From Rhodococcus opacus (GTDB lineage: Bacteria > Actinomycetota > Actinomycetes > Mycobacteriales > Mycobacteriaceae), in NCBI RefSeq assembly GCF_012396235.1, contig NZ_JAAXPA010000007.1:186001-250000 (forward strand): a DNA stretch of 64,000 bases. The letters are read 5' to 3'. The first letter of the stretch is position 1. Every line of letters starts with the position of its first letter. The notes beneath the pieces were generated by a model. The model did no database searches, was not told where the DNA came from, and saw nothing but the letters and a program-made list of their open reading frames with translations. Made by a program: the position numbers and the translations under genes. This document shows, one piece after another, positions 35,539 to 44,419 of this stretch.

Positions 35539-37176
35539 ATGACTTCCACTGACTCCGATGTCACCCAGCACGACGTTGTCGACGTGTTGGTGATCGGCGC
35601 GGGTCCGTCCGGCGCGGTGGTCACGCACACTGCTGCCACGGCGGGACTGAGCACCCTCTGCCTCGAGCAGGGTGACTGGGTCAACCCCAGCGACTTCCCC
35701 GCCAACCACCCCGAGTGGGAACTGCTCATCCAGCACGACTGGGCGCACGATCCGAATGTCCGTGCCCTGCCGTCCGACTACCCGGTCGACGTGACGGAAT
35801 CCGACATGTGGCCCGTGATGTTCAACGCCGTCGGGGGAAGTTCCATCTTCTACGGCGCCGAATGGCCGCGGCTGCTGCCCTCGGACTTCCGGGTCAAGAC
35901 GCTCGACGGCGTCGCGGACGACTGGCCGATCAGTTACGACGACCTCAAGCCGTACCACGACGAGGTCGACGAATTCATCGGCGTCTCCGGACTCGACGGC
36001 GACACCGCCTACCCCGAGGGTCTCGAATACCCGTTGCCGCCACACCCGTTGGGCAAGCCCGGCATGAAGGCGGCCGAAGCCGCGAACAAGCTCGGCTGGC
36101 ACTGGTGGCCGGGCACCAACGCGATTCCCAGCCAGAAGAACAAGACACTCGAGCAGTGCGGTCGCTGGGGCGTCTGCGAATGGGGCTGTCCGCAGGGCGC
36201 GAAGGCCTCGTTCGACTTGATCTACATGCCGCAGGCGCAGCAGGCCGGCGCCCGCGTGGAGACCGGTGCGCGTGTCCGCCGGATCGTCACCGGCGACGAC
36301 GGCCGCGCGGCAGGCGCCGAATGGGTGGACCGCACCGGCGCCGTCCATTTCCAGCCGGCCCGGGCAGTGATCGTCTGCGCGAACGGCATCGGAACACCGC
36401 GACTCCTGCTGCTGTCGGCCGACGAGAAGCATCCGGACGGCCTGGCGAATTCCTCGGGCCAGGTGGGCCGGAACCTCATGCTGCATCCCAACTGCACCGC
36501 CGTCGGGTACTACGAGGACAACCTCGAGAGCTGGCGCGGCCCGGCCGGGCAGCTCATTCACTCCATGCAGTTCTACGACACGGACACCTCCCGCGGATTC
36601 GTCCGCGGCGCCAAGCTGCACGCCCTCCCGACTCCGGGACCGCTGAACACGATCGAGACCCACCGGCAACTCGATTTCGACGACCTGTGGGGACCGGCCA
36701 TCCACGATGTCGCGCGCGCGGCGTCCAACGGAATCCTGTGGGCGGCCAACGTGGAGGATCTGCCCGAGGAACACAACCGGGTCACCCTCTCCACCGAGGA
36801 GTTCGATGCCGACGGCCTGCCGGCACCGAAGGTCGAGTACCGCGTCAGCGAGAACACCCGCAAGATCCTGAAGTACACCGTCGACCGCATGGTCGAACTC
36901 CACGAGGCTGCGGGCGCGAAGCAGATCTTCACGCAGGAATTGTGGGTCGACCAGCCAGGGCACCTCCTCGGAACGGCCCGGATGGGCGACGACCCGGCGA
37001 CGTCCGTGGTCGATTCGCACGGCCGGGCCCACGATGTCGACAACCTCTACATCGCGGACGGCAGCATCTTCGTCACGTCCGGCTCCGCCAACCCCACCTG
37101 CACGATCAGCGCGCTCGCCCTGCGGGTGGGCAAGAAGGTCGTCGAAGACGTCAGCGCACGGAAGGCATCGGAATGA
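35539..37176 (+). CDS. GMC-family FAD oxidoreductase
   Basis: A 545-residue glucose-methanol-choline family flavoprotein. The FAD motif VLVIGAGPSGAVVT is at about 14-27, a VGGSSIFYGAEW segment follows, and the C-terminal DVDNLYIADGSIFVTSGSANP holds the catalytic Asn region. ATG 35539 has GAGGT nine bases upstream; an earlier in-frame ATG at 35524 has none. Coupling to the next gene by ATGA resembles two-subunit gluconate- or sorbitol-dehydrogenase systems. A membrane-linked oxidation of a sugar or polyol is likely. Confidence 0.84.
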   Translation: MTSTDSDVTQHDVVDVLVIGAGPSGAVVTHTAATAGLSTLCLEQGDWVNPSDFPANHPEWELLIQHDWAHDPNVRALPSDYPVDVTESDMWPVMFNAVGGSSIFYGAEWPRLLPSDFRVKTLDGVADDWPISYDDLKPYHDEVDEFIGVSGLDGDTAYPEGLEYPLPPHPLGKPGMKAAEAANKLGWHWWPGTNAIPSQKNKTLEQCGRWGVCEWGCPQGAKASFDLIYMPQAQQAGARVETGARVRRIVTGDDGRAAGAEWVDRTGAVHFQPARAVIVCANGIGTPRLLLLSADEKHPDGLANSSGQVGRNLMLHPNCTAVGYYEDNLESWRGPAGQLIHSMQFYDTDTSRGFVRGAKLHALPTPGPLNTIETHRQLDFDDLWGPAIHDVARAASNGILWAANVEDLPEEHNRVTLSTEEFDADGLPAPKVEYRVSENTRKILKYTVDRMVELHEAAGAKQIFTQELWVDQPGHLLGTARMGDDPATSVVDSHGRAHDVDNLYIADGSIFVTSGSANPTCTISALALRVGKKVVEDVSARKASE

Positions 37177-37682
37177 GCACCACATCCCTCGACCTGCAGT
37201 CGGCGCCGAAACGGCGGCTGTCGGTACCGGGCAGGCACACGGCACCGCCGCGGCCGCTCACGGACTCCGAACTGACCACGCTGCTGCGGATCGCGGACTG
37301 TCTGATCCCCGCGTCCGGTGAGAATCCCGCCGCCAGCGAGGCCGACGAGTACCTCCGCTACCTGAATCTGGCGCTGGCCGCCCGGGCCGATGTCTTCGAC
37401 GCGGTCCTCTCCGCGGTCGACGAGGCAGCCGGTCTGCACGGTGACGACCTGCGCGCGGAGCTCGAGCGGATGTGGGCCGAAGACAAGTTCACGTTCGATC
37501 CGCTGTCCTCGATCCTCGCCGGCGCCTACTTCATGACCCCCCAGGTCAAAGCGCTGATCGGGTACCCCGGGCAGCACCGGGACGCCGCCGGATTCGAGGA
37601 CGCGGCCAACGAACTGGAAACCGGGATACTCGATCCGGTGCTCGAACGGGGCCACTTCTACGTGTCCGCGAACGGCGAGTAG
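37173..37682 (+). CDS. Gluconate-2-dehydrogenase subunit-3-like protein
   Basis: A 169-residue protein overlapping the GMC stop by 4 bases. From about residue 29 (LTDSELTTLLRIADCLIPASGENPAASE) it resembles the small subunit of gluconate 2-dehydrogenase-type complexes, which pairs with a GMC catalytic subunit. A Tat signal, usual in periplasmic homologues, is not obvious (only KRRLSVPG near residue 13). The enzyme may therefore be cytoplasmic, or exported with a poor signal. No cytochrome subunit is adjacent. Confidence 0.68.
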   Translation: MSTTSLDLQSAPKRRLSVPGRHTAPPRPLTDSELTTLLRIADCLIPASGENPAASEADEYLRYLNLALAARADVFDAVLSAVDEAAGLHGDDLRAELERMWAEDKFTFDPLSSILAGAYFMTPQVKALIGYPGQHRDAAGFEDAANELETGILDPVLERGHFYVSANGE

Positions 37683-37720
37683 CCGGCTCGGACGCTCCCC
37701 CGCTCCGCACTGGTGATCTA

Positions 37721-37730
37721 TTGTCGACAA
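37721..37730. promoter_or_regulatory. TTGTCGACAA operator (site 4), gntR gene
   Basis: A perfect TTGTCGACAA 54 bases before the gntR start. Presence upstream of the regulator itself indicates autoregulation and suggests this GntR is the protein reading the whole site family. Confidence 0.75.
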
Positions 37731-37784
37731 GAGGCTCCCGGCGTGGTCAACGTCGAATCAACCACCATCAGAAAGGACAACCCG

Positions 37785-38528
37785 ATGACTCTGTCACCGA
37801 ATCGTCCACCGGGATCGACTGTGGGTCGGCGCGAGGACGGCGACATCTCCCTCGGGCGGATCCATCAGCGCACCACGCCGGGCACGGTCGCGGGCGTCCT
37901 GCGCACGGCGATCCTCGACGGCACCCTGGCCCCCGGCAGTCAGCTCCGCGAGGCACACATCGCCGCCGACCTGGGCGTGAGCCGGGCGCCGCTGCGGGAG
38001 GCGCTGAGCATCCTCGCCGACGAAGGCCTCGTGGTGAAGATCGCGTACAAGGGTGCGTTCGTCGCCGAGGTCAGCGCGAAGGGGATGGCCGAGATCGCCA
38101 GCCTGCGCAAACGGCTCGAGCCCTACGCGATCGAGTTGGCACTGCCACGCCTGTCGGGCGCCGGCCGGACCAAGATCGTCCGGACCCTCCAGGACATGGC
38201 CCGGGGCGCCGACGACGGTGACCTGACCCGGACCATCGACGCGCACATGAGCTTCCATCGGGTGATCTACGAACTGTCCGAGCACGGCCTCCTGCTGGAC
38301 CTGTGGCGCAGCTGGGAATCCCAGCTCCAGTTGTTCCTCTCGGCGGATCACCAGTCGTTCCCCGATCTCCACGACGTCGCCGCCGAACACGAGCGCCTGC
38401 TCACCATCATCGATACCGGCGACCTCGAGGCGATCACCCGCGAGATCGACCGGCACGTCCACGGTTCGACCGACGCCGCCCCGGCCGCAACCGCTCCAAT
38501 CGACGGTTCTCAACCGTCGAATGCGTGA
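37785..38528 (+). CDS. GntR-family regulator (FadR subfamily), probable master regulator
   Basis: A 247-residue regulator with a winged helix at about 31-98 (recognition helix [13 protein letters not shown]) and a C-terminal FCD domain ([14 protein letters not shown] and [14 protein letters not shown] supply metal or ligand His residues). ATG 37785 follows AGAAAGGA; the open frame upstream passes through the operator and is not used. Seven copies of a TTGTCGACAA-like palindrome between 34.4 and 50.2 kb, one before this gene, make it the likely regulator of all these operons. The inducer is unknown. It overlaps the next gene by 8 bases. Confidence 0.86.
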   Translation: MTLSPNRPPGSTVGRREDGDISLGRIHQRTTPGTVAGVLRTAILDGTLAPGSQLREAHIAADLGVSRAPLREALSILADEGLVVKIAYKGAFVAEVSAKGMAEIASLRKRLEPYAIELALPRLSGAGRTKIVRTLQDMARGADDGDLTRTIDAHMSFHRVIYELSEHGLLLDLWRSWESQLQLFLSADHQSFPDLHDVAAEHERLLTIIDTGDLEAITREIDRHVHGSTDAAPAATAPIDGSQPSNA

Positions 38529-40341
38529 GTACGTCGATTTTCTCGGCCGTCAGCCGCCCTACGACGAGCTGGACTCCGCCGACCTCGAGGCCCTGGCTCG
38601 GACGGTGGAGGTCGAGTACTTCGCCGCCGGCGCACAAATCGTCGAGGCAGGCGCGGCCCCACTCGATCATTTCTTCGTAGTCCGCACCGGGGAGGTCGAG
38701 GTGATCGACCGCGGCCGGGTCGTCGATCTTCTCGGCCCCGGCGAAACGTTCGGGCAGATCTCGGTGCTGTCCGGTTTGCCTCCGCCTCTCGCGATCCGCG
38801 CCTCCGAAGACACACTCTGCTACCGCTTTCCGGACCCGCGGCCGGTGCTGCGGCACCCGCAGCGACTCCAGTTCGGGCACTACGGCACCCTCGTCACGCG
38901 GGAACGGTTGGCCCGCTCCGGTTTGGTCGATCAGGCGTTGCGGGCGGCCCGGCATCAGATGCGCCCTGTCGTCTGGTGCCCCGCCGATGCGACCGTGGGC
39001 GAGGCCGCGTCCGTGATCACCGAGGCCGGCCAGTCGTACGCGCTGATGGACCGGGGCGGCGCGATCGGCATCGTCACCGACAACGACTTCCGGCGGGCGT
39101 TCGCCGACGGGCACGTCGACGCGCACAGCCCGGCCTCGGTCATCGCCTCGTTCCCCGCCCGGTCCGTCCCCGCCGAGACGCTCGTGGGCGATGCGTTCCT
39201 GACGATGGTCGAGTCGGGGGTGCACCACCTGGTCGTGACCGGCACCGGTGACAGACCGGTGGGGATTCTCCGCGTCGTCGACGTCGCGTCGGCCGAAGTG
39301 CGCAATCCCCTCGTCGTCCGCCGGGCGATCGACGACGCGACCACGGTGGAGGACCTGGCGGCCGCGGCGGCCCTTCTCCCCGGAACCTGGGTCGAGTTGT
39401 ACGACACCGGCGCGTCCGTCATGCACGTCGCGGGACTGATGTCCGCGGTGATCGACGCGATCATCAGGCGGCTCGTCGAGCTGACCGACGTCGGCGCCGA
39501 CCACGTTCCCCACCGGACGTCCTGGCTGCTTCTCGGGTCGGTGGCCCGCCGCGAGCCGCTCCCCAAGTCGGACGTCGACACCGGCCTGGTCTGGGAAGAC
39601 CTGCCCGGGACGGACTCCCCCGCCCGGAAGTTGCAGAACTGGGCCGGGCGCGTCCTGGACAACATGGAACGCTGCGGCCTGCCCCGCTGCGCCGACGGCG
39701 CCAACGCGACCAACCCGCTGTTCGCGCGCTCCCGCACCGACGCGGTCGCCGCCGCGACGTCGTGGATCACGAATCCCACCCAGAAGAACGCTCTGCTGCT
39801 GTCGTCGATGATCGCCGACAGCAGACCCGTCAGCGGGATGTCGCTCGGACGTTCGGTGTCCGACGCCATGCTCGCGACCACCCGCAGCCGCGAGTATCTG
39901 TCGGCTCTGCTGCGTTTCACCACGTCCCGGCGACCTCCGGTCGGGTTCGTGCGCAACTTCGTCGTCGAGCACTCCGGCGCCAACCGCGGCAACCTCGACC
40001 TCAAGGCGGGCGGACTCGTGCCGATCGCGTCCCTGGGCCGGTGGATCGCCGTGGTCACCGGGGACGATCGCGGCTCCACCCTCACCCGGTTGCGGCGCGG
40101 CGAGACCGCCGCTCTGCTCACCGCGGACGAAACCGAGACGCTGGTGCGCGCGTTCGAGTACGTGTACGGATTGATTCTGGGCCGCGAGATCGAGGCCATC
40201 AAGGGCAGCACGGTCGCGACGACGTGGGTCGCGCCCAACCAACTGGACACGCTCACCCGCCGGTATCTGCGTGAATCGTTCCGCGCGGTGGCCGAGGTCC
40301 AGAACCGGCTGGAAAGCGAATGGGTGGCGCGCCTTCCATGA
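38521..40341 (+). CDS. cNMP-binding/CBS/DUF294 nucleotidyltransferase-like regulator
   Basis: A 606-residue multi-domain protein. It has a cyclic-nucleotide-binding beta barrel (about 15-115), two CBS repeats (about 145-260), a GlnD-like nucleotidyltransferase domain with LLLGSVARREPLPKSDVDTG (GS at 339-340, Asp351 and Asp353), and a C-terminal DUF294 helical domain (about 450-600). It resembles regulators found beside acetate or solute symporters. ATG 38521 is inside gntR. The exonuclease gene follows with ATGA overlap. It may adenylylate or uridylylate a partner in response to nucleotides. Target unknown. Confidence 0.82.
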   Translation: MREYVDFLGRQPPYDELDSADLEALARTVEVEYFAAGAQIVEAGAAPLDHFFVVRTGEVEVIDRGRVVDLLGPGETFGQISVLSGLPPPLAIRASEDTLCYRFPDPRPVLRHPQRLQFGHYGTLVTRERLARSGLVDQALRAARHQMRPVVWCPADATVGEAASVITEAGQSYALMDRGGAIGIVTDNDFRRAFADGHVDAHSPASVIASFPARSVPAETLVGDAFLTMVESGVHHLVVTGTGDRPVGILRVVDVASAEVRNPLVVRRAIDDATTVEDLAAAAALLPGTWVELYDTGASVMHVAGLMSAVIDAIIRRLVELTDVGADHVPHRTSWLLLGSVARREPLPKSDVDTGLVWEDLPGTDSPARKLQNWAGRVLDNMERCGLPRCADGANATNPLFARSRTDAVAAATSWITNPTQKNALLLSSMIADSRPVSGMSLGRSVSDAMLATTRSREYLSALLRFTTSRRPPVGFVRNFVVEHSGANRGNLDLKAGGLVPIASLGRWIAVVTGDDRGSTLTRLRRGETAALLTADETETLVRAFEYVYGLILGREIEAIKGSTVATTWVAPNQLDTLTRRYLRESFRAVAEVQNRLESEWVARLP

Positions 40342-40982
40342 GGGCACACCGGAGGTTCCGCCGCCTCGACACTGTGTCGTGCCCGTGGCGCGATGCCGAG
40401 TTCGCGGTCGTCGATCTGGAGACCACCGGACTGGATCTCGTGCGGGACACCATCGTGTCCTACGGGGCCGTCGTGGTCCGGCACGGTCGCATCGTCATGG
40501 CGGAGAGTGTCTACGGACTGGTCCACCCCGAGTGCGACATTCGCCCGGAGGCCGTGGCCGTCCACACTCTCCGGGAGGCGGACGTCGCCGATGCCCCACC
40601 GTTGAGCGAGGCCGTCGGCGTCCTGCGACATCTCCTCACCGACCGTGTCCTCGTCGCGCACGCGGCGTGGGTCGAGACGGCCTTCCTCTCCCGCGCCTTT
40701 CGCGACAGCGGGCTGAAGTTCCGGCCGACGGTCGTGGACACCGCTGCCCTCGCCCGTGCTGTCGGCGTGGCGCCGCGACAGCATCGGTGCGAGCCGAACC
40801 TGGAATGGCTGGCCGACACGCTCGGCCTGCCCGTCGTCGATCCCCACCACGCACTGGGCGACGCCGTCACCACGGCACAGGTGTTCCTCGCCCTGGCGTC
40901 CCGGCTCGAGCGCCTCGGGCACGACACCGCGCGCTCCCTCGTGGATCTGAGTGCCGGCGACCGTCGCCTCGGGCGCGGTTGA
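40338..40982 (+). CDS. DEDDh 3'-5' exonuclease, DnaQ-like
   Basis: A 214-residue exonuclease. The acidic motifs are FAVVDLETTGLD (Asp and Glu), VAHAAWVETAFL (Asp position occupied by Glu) and HHALGDAVTT (His and Asp). This places it with the epsilon-subunit-like proteins that accompany DUF294 regulators. It overlaps the upstream gene by 4 bases. The replacement of the second Asp by Glu may affect activity. A role in nucleotide-signal turnover or nucleic-acid trimming is open. Confidence 0.8.
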   Translation: MRAHRRFRRLDTVSCPWRDAEFAVVDLETTGLDLVRDTIVSYGAVVVRHGRIVMAESVYGLVHPECDIRPEAVAVHTLREADVADAPPLSEAVGVLRHLLTDRVLVAHAAWVETAFLSRAFRDSGLKFRPTVVDTAALARAVGVAPRQHRCEPNLEWLADTLGLPVVDPHHALGDAVTTAQVFLALASRLERLGHDTARSLVDLSAGDRRLGRG

Positions 40983-41040
40983 CGCAAAGGTAATCCAGCC
41001 GAAACAACTGGTGATTGAGGTCACACCGATTTATGGTAGA

Positions 41041-41050
41041 TTGTCGACAG
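41041..41050. promoter_or_regulatory. TTGTCGACAA-type operator (site 5), permease operon
   Basis: TTGTCGACAG preceded by GA, one mismatch to the consensus, 104 bases upstream of the permease start and 58 after the exonuclease stop. Confidence 0.65.
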
Positions 41051-41154
41051 TAGAACAAGCGCGATGCAACCTTTCGCCTTCTTCCACGACAACCGAACCT
41101 CGTCTCGGCACATCCCCCGCCGAGATACCCGCGACAGAGACCAGCGAGGTCACG

Positions 41155-42645
41155 ATGGCCATAACCCCGGAAGAGCCCCCGGTGTCCACTCAACCGCCCA
41201 CCGAGCCCGATCGCCCGCTCCTCGATTCCGGAGCGGACACCGATTCCGCCTATCTGGAGAAGCTCGGCTACAAGCAGGAGCTCAACCGAACGCTGGGGCT
41301 GTTCTCCGCCTTCGGAGTCCAGTTCACCTCGATCGCGATCGCCTCCGGAATCTTCACGACCCTGATCGTCGGCTTCGGGTTCTTCGGGCCCGCGTCGTTC
41401 TGGTCGTTCCTCGTCGGCGGCGGCCTGCAGGTGTTCACCGTGGGACTCGCGGTCGCGCAGCTCGTCTCGGCCTACCCACTGGCCGGCGGCGTGTACCAGA
41501 TCACCGGGCGGATCACCGGGAAGCCGTGGCTGGCCTGGCAAACCGGATGGTGGCTGCTGATCGCACACACCGTCGCGGTCACCACCGTCGCCGTGAGCAT
41601 CGCCCCCTTCGTCGCCGGCTGGTTCGGCGTCACGTTCGAGGACAACACCGACGCCCTCCCGTGGGCGCTCGGCCTGATCGTGCTCGGCACCGTCATCAAT
41701 ATCGCCGGAGTCAAGGTCGCTGCCGTGCTCAACAACATCGGCGTGGTGGCGGAAGTACTCTGCGTCGTCGCACTGGTAGCCGTGCTGCTGATCGTGAAGC
41801 ATCCGACCCAGCCGCTGTCGTTCCTGAGCGAGTCCGGCGGAACGACCACCGGCGGCAACTGGTTCGTCCCCTTCCTTCTCGCGATGATCCTTCCCGCATA
41901 CGCGATCTCGTCGTTCGACGCGACCGGAAACGCCTCCGAGGAGACCAAGGACGCCGCCCGGAAGGCGCCGATGGCATCGGTGATGGCCAACGTCTCCTCC
42001 TACGTCGTCGGCATCTTCATGGTCGCGTTGATCATGCTCGCCATCCAGGACCTCCCGGCGGTCATGGAGAGCACCACCCCGGTCAAACTGATCCTCGACA
42101 CCGCGGTCGGCACCGCGTTCGCGAACATCTTCGAAGCCGTCGCGATCGTCGCCCTGTTCGCCGCCCTGGTCATGCTGCAGCTCACCGGCATTCGCGTCCT
42201 GTGGTCGCAGGCACGCGACGGCCAGATCCCCGCGGCCTCCTGGCTGCGCAAGGTCAGTGCCCAGCGGATCCCGATCAACGCGACCCTCACGATCTTCGCG
42301 ATCTCCGTGGTGTTCGCACTGTGGTCCTCGCTGCTGTCCGTGCTCGCAGCGATGACGGCACTCGCCTGGGGAATGGCCTACGGTGTCGTGGTCGTGGTCG
42401 GCTTCTACGGACTGATCAAGCGCAAGTTGCCATCCCACCCGTGGCACTACGGCATCGTCAGCCCGGTCATCTTCATCCTGGCGATCGCCTGGTCGGTCGT
42501 GCTCTGCGCGCTCCTGATCTACTCCGACCCCACCCATGTCGGCCTCGGCATGCTGCTGGTCATCGCGTCGGGCGCCGTCATCTACATGCTGATCCCCAAG
42601 AGCAGGCGCGGTAAGTCCATCGACACCCAGGCCGGACACCTCTGA
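41155..42645 (+). CDS. APC-family amino-acid/amine permease
   Basis: A 496-residue amino acid-polyamine-organocation permease with about 12 transmembrane helices from residue about 50. LGLFSAFGVQFTSIAIASGIF and ASEETKDAARKAPMAS are family landmarks. The N-terminal 35 residues are hydrophilic. ATG 41155 follows GAGGT; the open frame upstream covers the operator and is not used. It is the first gene of the operon that continues with aldehyde dehydrogenase, FGGY kinase and two flavoproteins, so it probably imports the amine, amino acid or amino alcohol they degrade. Confidence 0.85.
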   Translation: MAITPEEPPVSTQPPTEPDRPLLDSGADTDSAYLEKLGYKQELNRTLGLFSAFGVQFTSIAIASGIFTTLIVGFGFFGPASFWSFLVGGGLQVFTVGLAVAQLVSAYPLAGGVYQITGRITGKPWLAWQTGWWLLIAHTVAVTTVAVSIAPFVAGWFGVTFEDNTDALPWALGLIVLGTVINIAGVKVAAVLNNIGVVAEVLCVVALVAVLLIVKHPTQPLSFLSESGGTTTGGNWFVPFLLAMILPAYAISSFDATGNASEETKDAARKAPMASVMANVSSYVVGIFMVALIMLAIQDLPAVMESTTPVKLILDTAVGTAFANIFEAVAIVALFAALVMLQLTGIRVLWSQARDGQIPAASWLRKVSAQRIPINATLTIFAISVVFALWSSLLSVLAAMTALAWGMAYGVVVVVGFYGLIKRKLPSHPWHYGIVSPVIFILAIAWSVVLCALLIYSDPTHVGLGMLLVIASGAVIYMLIPKSRRGKSIDTQAGHL

Positions 42646-42689
42646 CAGCCCACTTGCCCGACAACCGACCCACATTCGAAAGGAACTTC

Positions 42690-44129
42690 ATGTCATCCAC
42701 GCTTCGTTCCGTCACCAACATCATCGACGGCAAGGCCGTGGCCGGATCCTCCGAGCAGGTGCGACAGGTCCGCAACCCGTCCACCGGCGAGGTCGTCGCC
42801 GAACTCCAGGAATCGACCGTCGAGGACGGCTATCGCGCCGTCGATGCGGCCCGCGCCGCCTTCCCCGCCTGGGCCGCGAAGACACCCGGCGAGCGCTCGC
42901 AGATTCTGCACGACCTCGCGAACCTCCTCGAGGCGAACCTGGACGAACTCGCCGACCTCGAGACCCTCGACGCCGGCAAGCCGACGACGGCGGCGAAGGG
43001 TGACGAACTTCCGGGCATCGTCGCGGCGTTCCGGCACTTCGCCGGCGCGGGCCGGGCGTTGTCCGCGCAGGCCGCCGGCGAATTCACCGCCGGCAACACC
43101 AGCTTCGTCCGGCGCGAACCCCTGGGCGTCGTCCTCGGAATCACGCCGTGGAATTTCCCTCTCTGGCAGGCGGTCTGGAAGCTGGCCCCCGCACTGGTCG
43201 CCGGCAACACCGTGGTCGTCAAGCCGGCCGAGCTGACCCCGCTGGCCACCACCCGGTTCGCGGAGCTCGCGCAACAGCTGCTGCCCGCGGGTGTCCTCAA
43301 TGTCGTGCACGGCAAGGGCAGTGTGGTCGGGGACGCTCTCGTTCGTCACCCCGACGTCAACCTCGTCTCCTTCACCGGCTCGACGTCCGCCGGACAGCGG
43401 ATCGCCGAGGCTGCGGGTGCCACGCCCAAACGGCTGGTGCTCGAACTGGGCGGGAACGCTCCCGTCGTCGTCTACGACGACGTCGACCTCGAGGCCGCAC
43501 TCCCGATCATCACCAACGGCATCCTGTTCAACGCCGGCCAGGAGTGCATGTCGGCAACCCGGCTGCTGGTGAGCGAGACCATCCACGACACGTTCGTCGC
43601 GGCGCTCGCCGAAAGACTGAGCGCGGCCCGGATCGGTGATGCTGCCGACAGTTCTACGGTTCTCGGACCTCTCATCTCGGAGGGCCAGCGCGCCCGCGTG
43701 GCAGAGCTCGTCGACGGCAGGCCGGACCACGCACGGGTCGTGACCGGCGGCAGGATCGTCGACGGTCCTGGCTACTTCTACGAGGCCACCCTCATCGACG
43801 GTCTGCAGCAGGACGATCAGCTGGTGCAGGAAGAGATCTTCGGACCGGTGGCGACGGTCCAGACGTTCACGGACGAAGCGGACGCCCTGGAGAAGGCCAA
43901 TGCGGTCGAGCAGGGACTCGCCGCGTCGGTCTGGACCCGCGACATCGGCCGAGCGCTGCGGAACGTCAACGCGATCGAGTCCGGGGTCGTGTGGGTCAAC
44001 AACCACATGGCGGTCGGCCCGGAAGGACCGCTCGGCGGCTTCAAGGGCTCGGGCTACGGCAAAGAGGGCGGCGCGGCCGGACTCGAGGAATTCACCCGGG
44101 TCAAGCACGTCATCGTGAGCCTGTCGTGA
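42690..44129 (+). CDS. NAD(P)-dependent aldehyde dehydrogenase
   Basis: A 479-residue aldehyde dehydrogenase with GITPWNFPLWQ, FTGSTSAGQRI, Glu252 in ELGGNAP and nucleophile Cys286 in NAGQECMSATR. It is closest to aminobutyraldehyde- and betaine-aldehyde-type enzymes. ATG 42690 follows AAAGGA, 44 bases after the permease. In the hydroxyproline reading it would oxidise 2-oxoglutarate semialdehyde. Other aminoaldehydes are equally possible. Confidence 0.85.
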   Translation: MSSTLRSVTNIIDGKAVAGSSEQVRQVRNPSTGEVVAELQESTVEDGYRAVDAARAAFPAWAAKTPGERSQILHDLANLLEANLDELADLETLDAGKPTTAAKGDELPGIVAAFRHFAGAGRALSAQAAGEFTAGNTSFVRREPLGVVLGITPWNFPLWQAVWKLAPALVAGNTVVVKPAELTPLATTRFAELAQQLLPAGVLNVVHGKGSVVGDALVRHPDVNLVSFTGSTSAGQRIAEAAGATPKRLVLELGGNAPVVVYDDVDLEAALPIITNGILFNAGQECMSATRLLVSETIHDTFVAALAERLSAARIGDAADSSTVLGPLISEGQRARVAELVDGRPDHARVVTGGRIVDGPGYFYEATLIDGLQQDDQLVQEEIFGPVATVQTFTDEADALEKANAVEQGLAASVWTRDIGRALRNVNAIESGVVWVNNHMAVGPEGPLGGFKGSGYGKEGGAAGLEEFTRVKHVIVSLS

Positions 44130-44383
44130 CGGCGCCGAGCCGCCACGACACCGCGTGGGGGACGTGGGAGCCGGCAGAGCCGGAAGATGCGGTCGGACGG
44201 GCCATCCGGCGGATCGACCTGCGCAGCGGTACGGCGTCGCCCTGGGCGCACGCCACCATGGTCGTGCCGTCGCGCGGGCGCGAGTGCTGGTTGGTGACGC
44301 AGTGGGACGGCAACGTCGACGTGTGGCGGGTCGACGACACGACCGCGAGATACGAGTTCGATTTTCGCACTCGGACCGCCTAG
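44126..44383 (+). CDS. Small protein of unknown function
   Basis: An 85-residue protein starting at GTG 44126, whose codon overlaps the aldehyde dehydrogenase stop (GTGA). It ends 36 bases before the kinase. Features are RRIDLRSGTASPWAHATM and a Trp-rich end, WLVTQWDGNVDVWRVDD. It has no signal peptide or membrane segment. Codon bias and tight coupling support a real gene. I do not recognise the family. Confidence 0.6.
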   Translation: MTAPSRHDTAWGTWEPAEPEDAVGRAIRRIDLRSGTASPWAHATMVVPSRGRECWLVTQWDGNVDVWRVDDTTARYEFDFRTRTA

Positions 44384-44419
44384 ACCTGGTCCACCCATCC
44401 GATTCGAAAGGAAGCGCGC

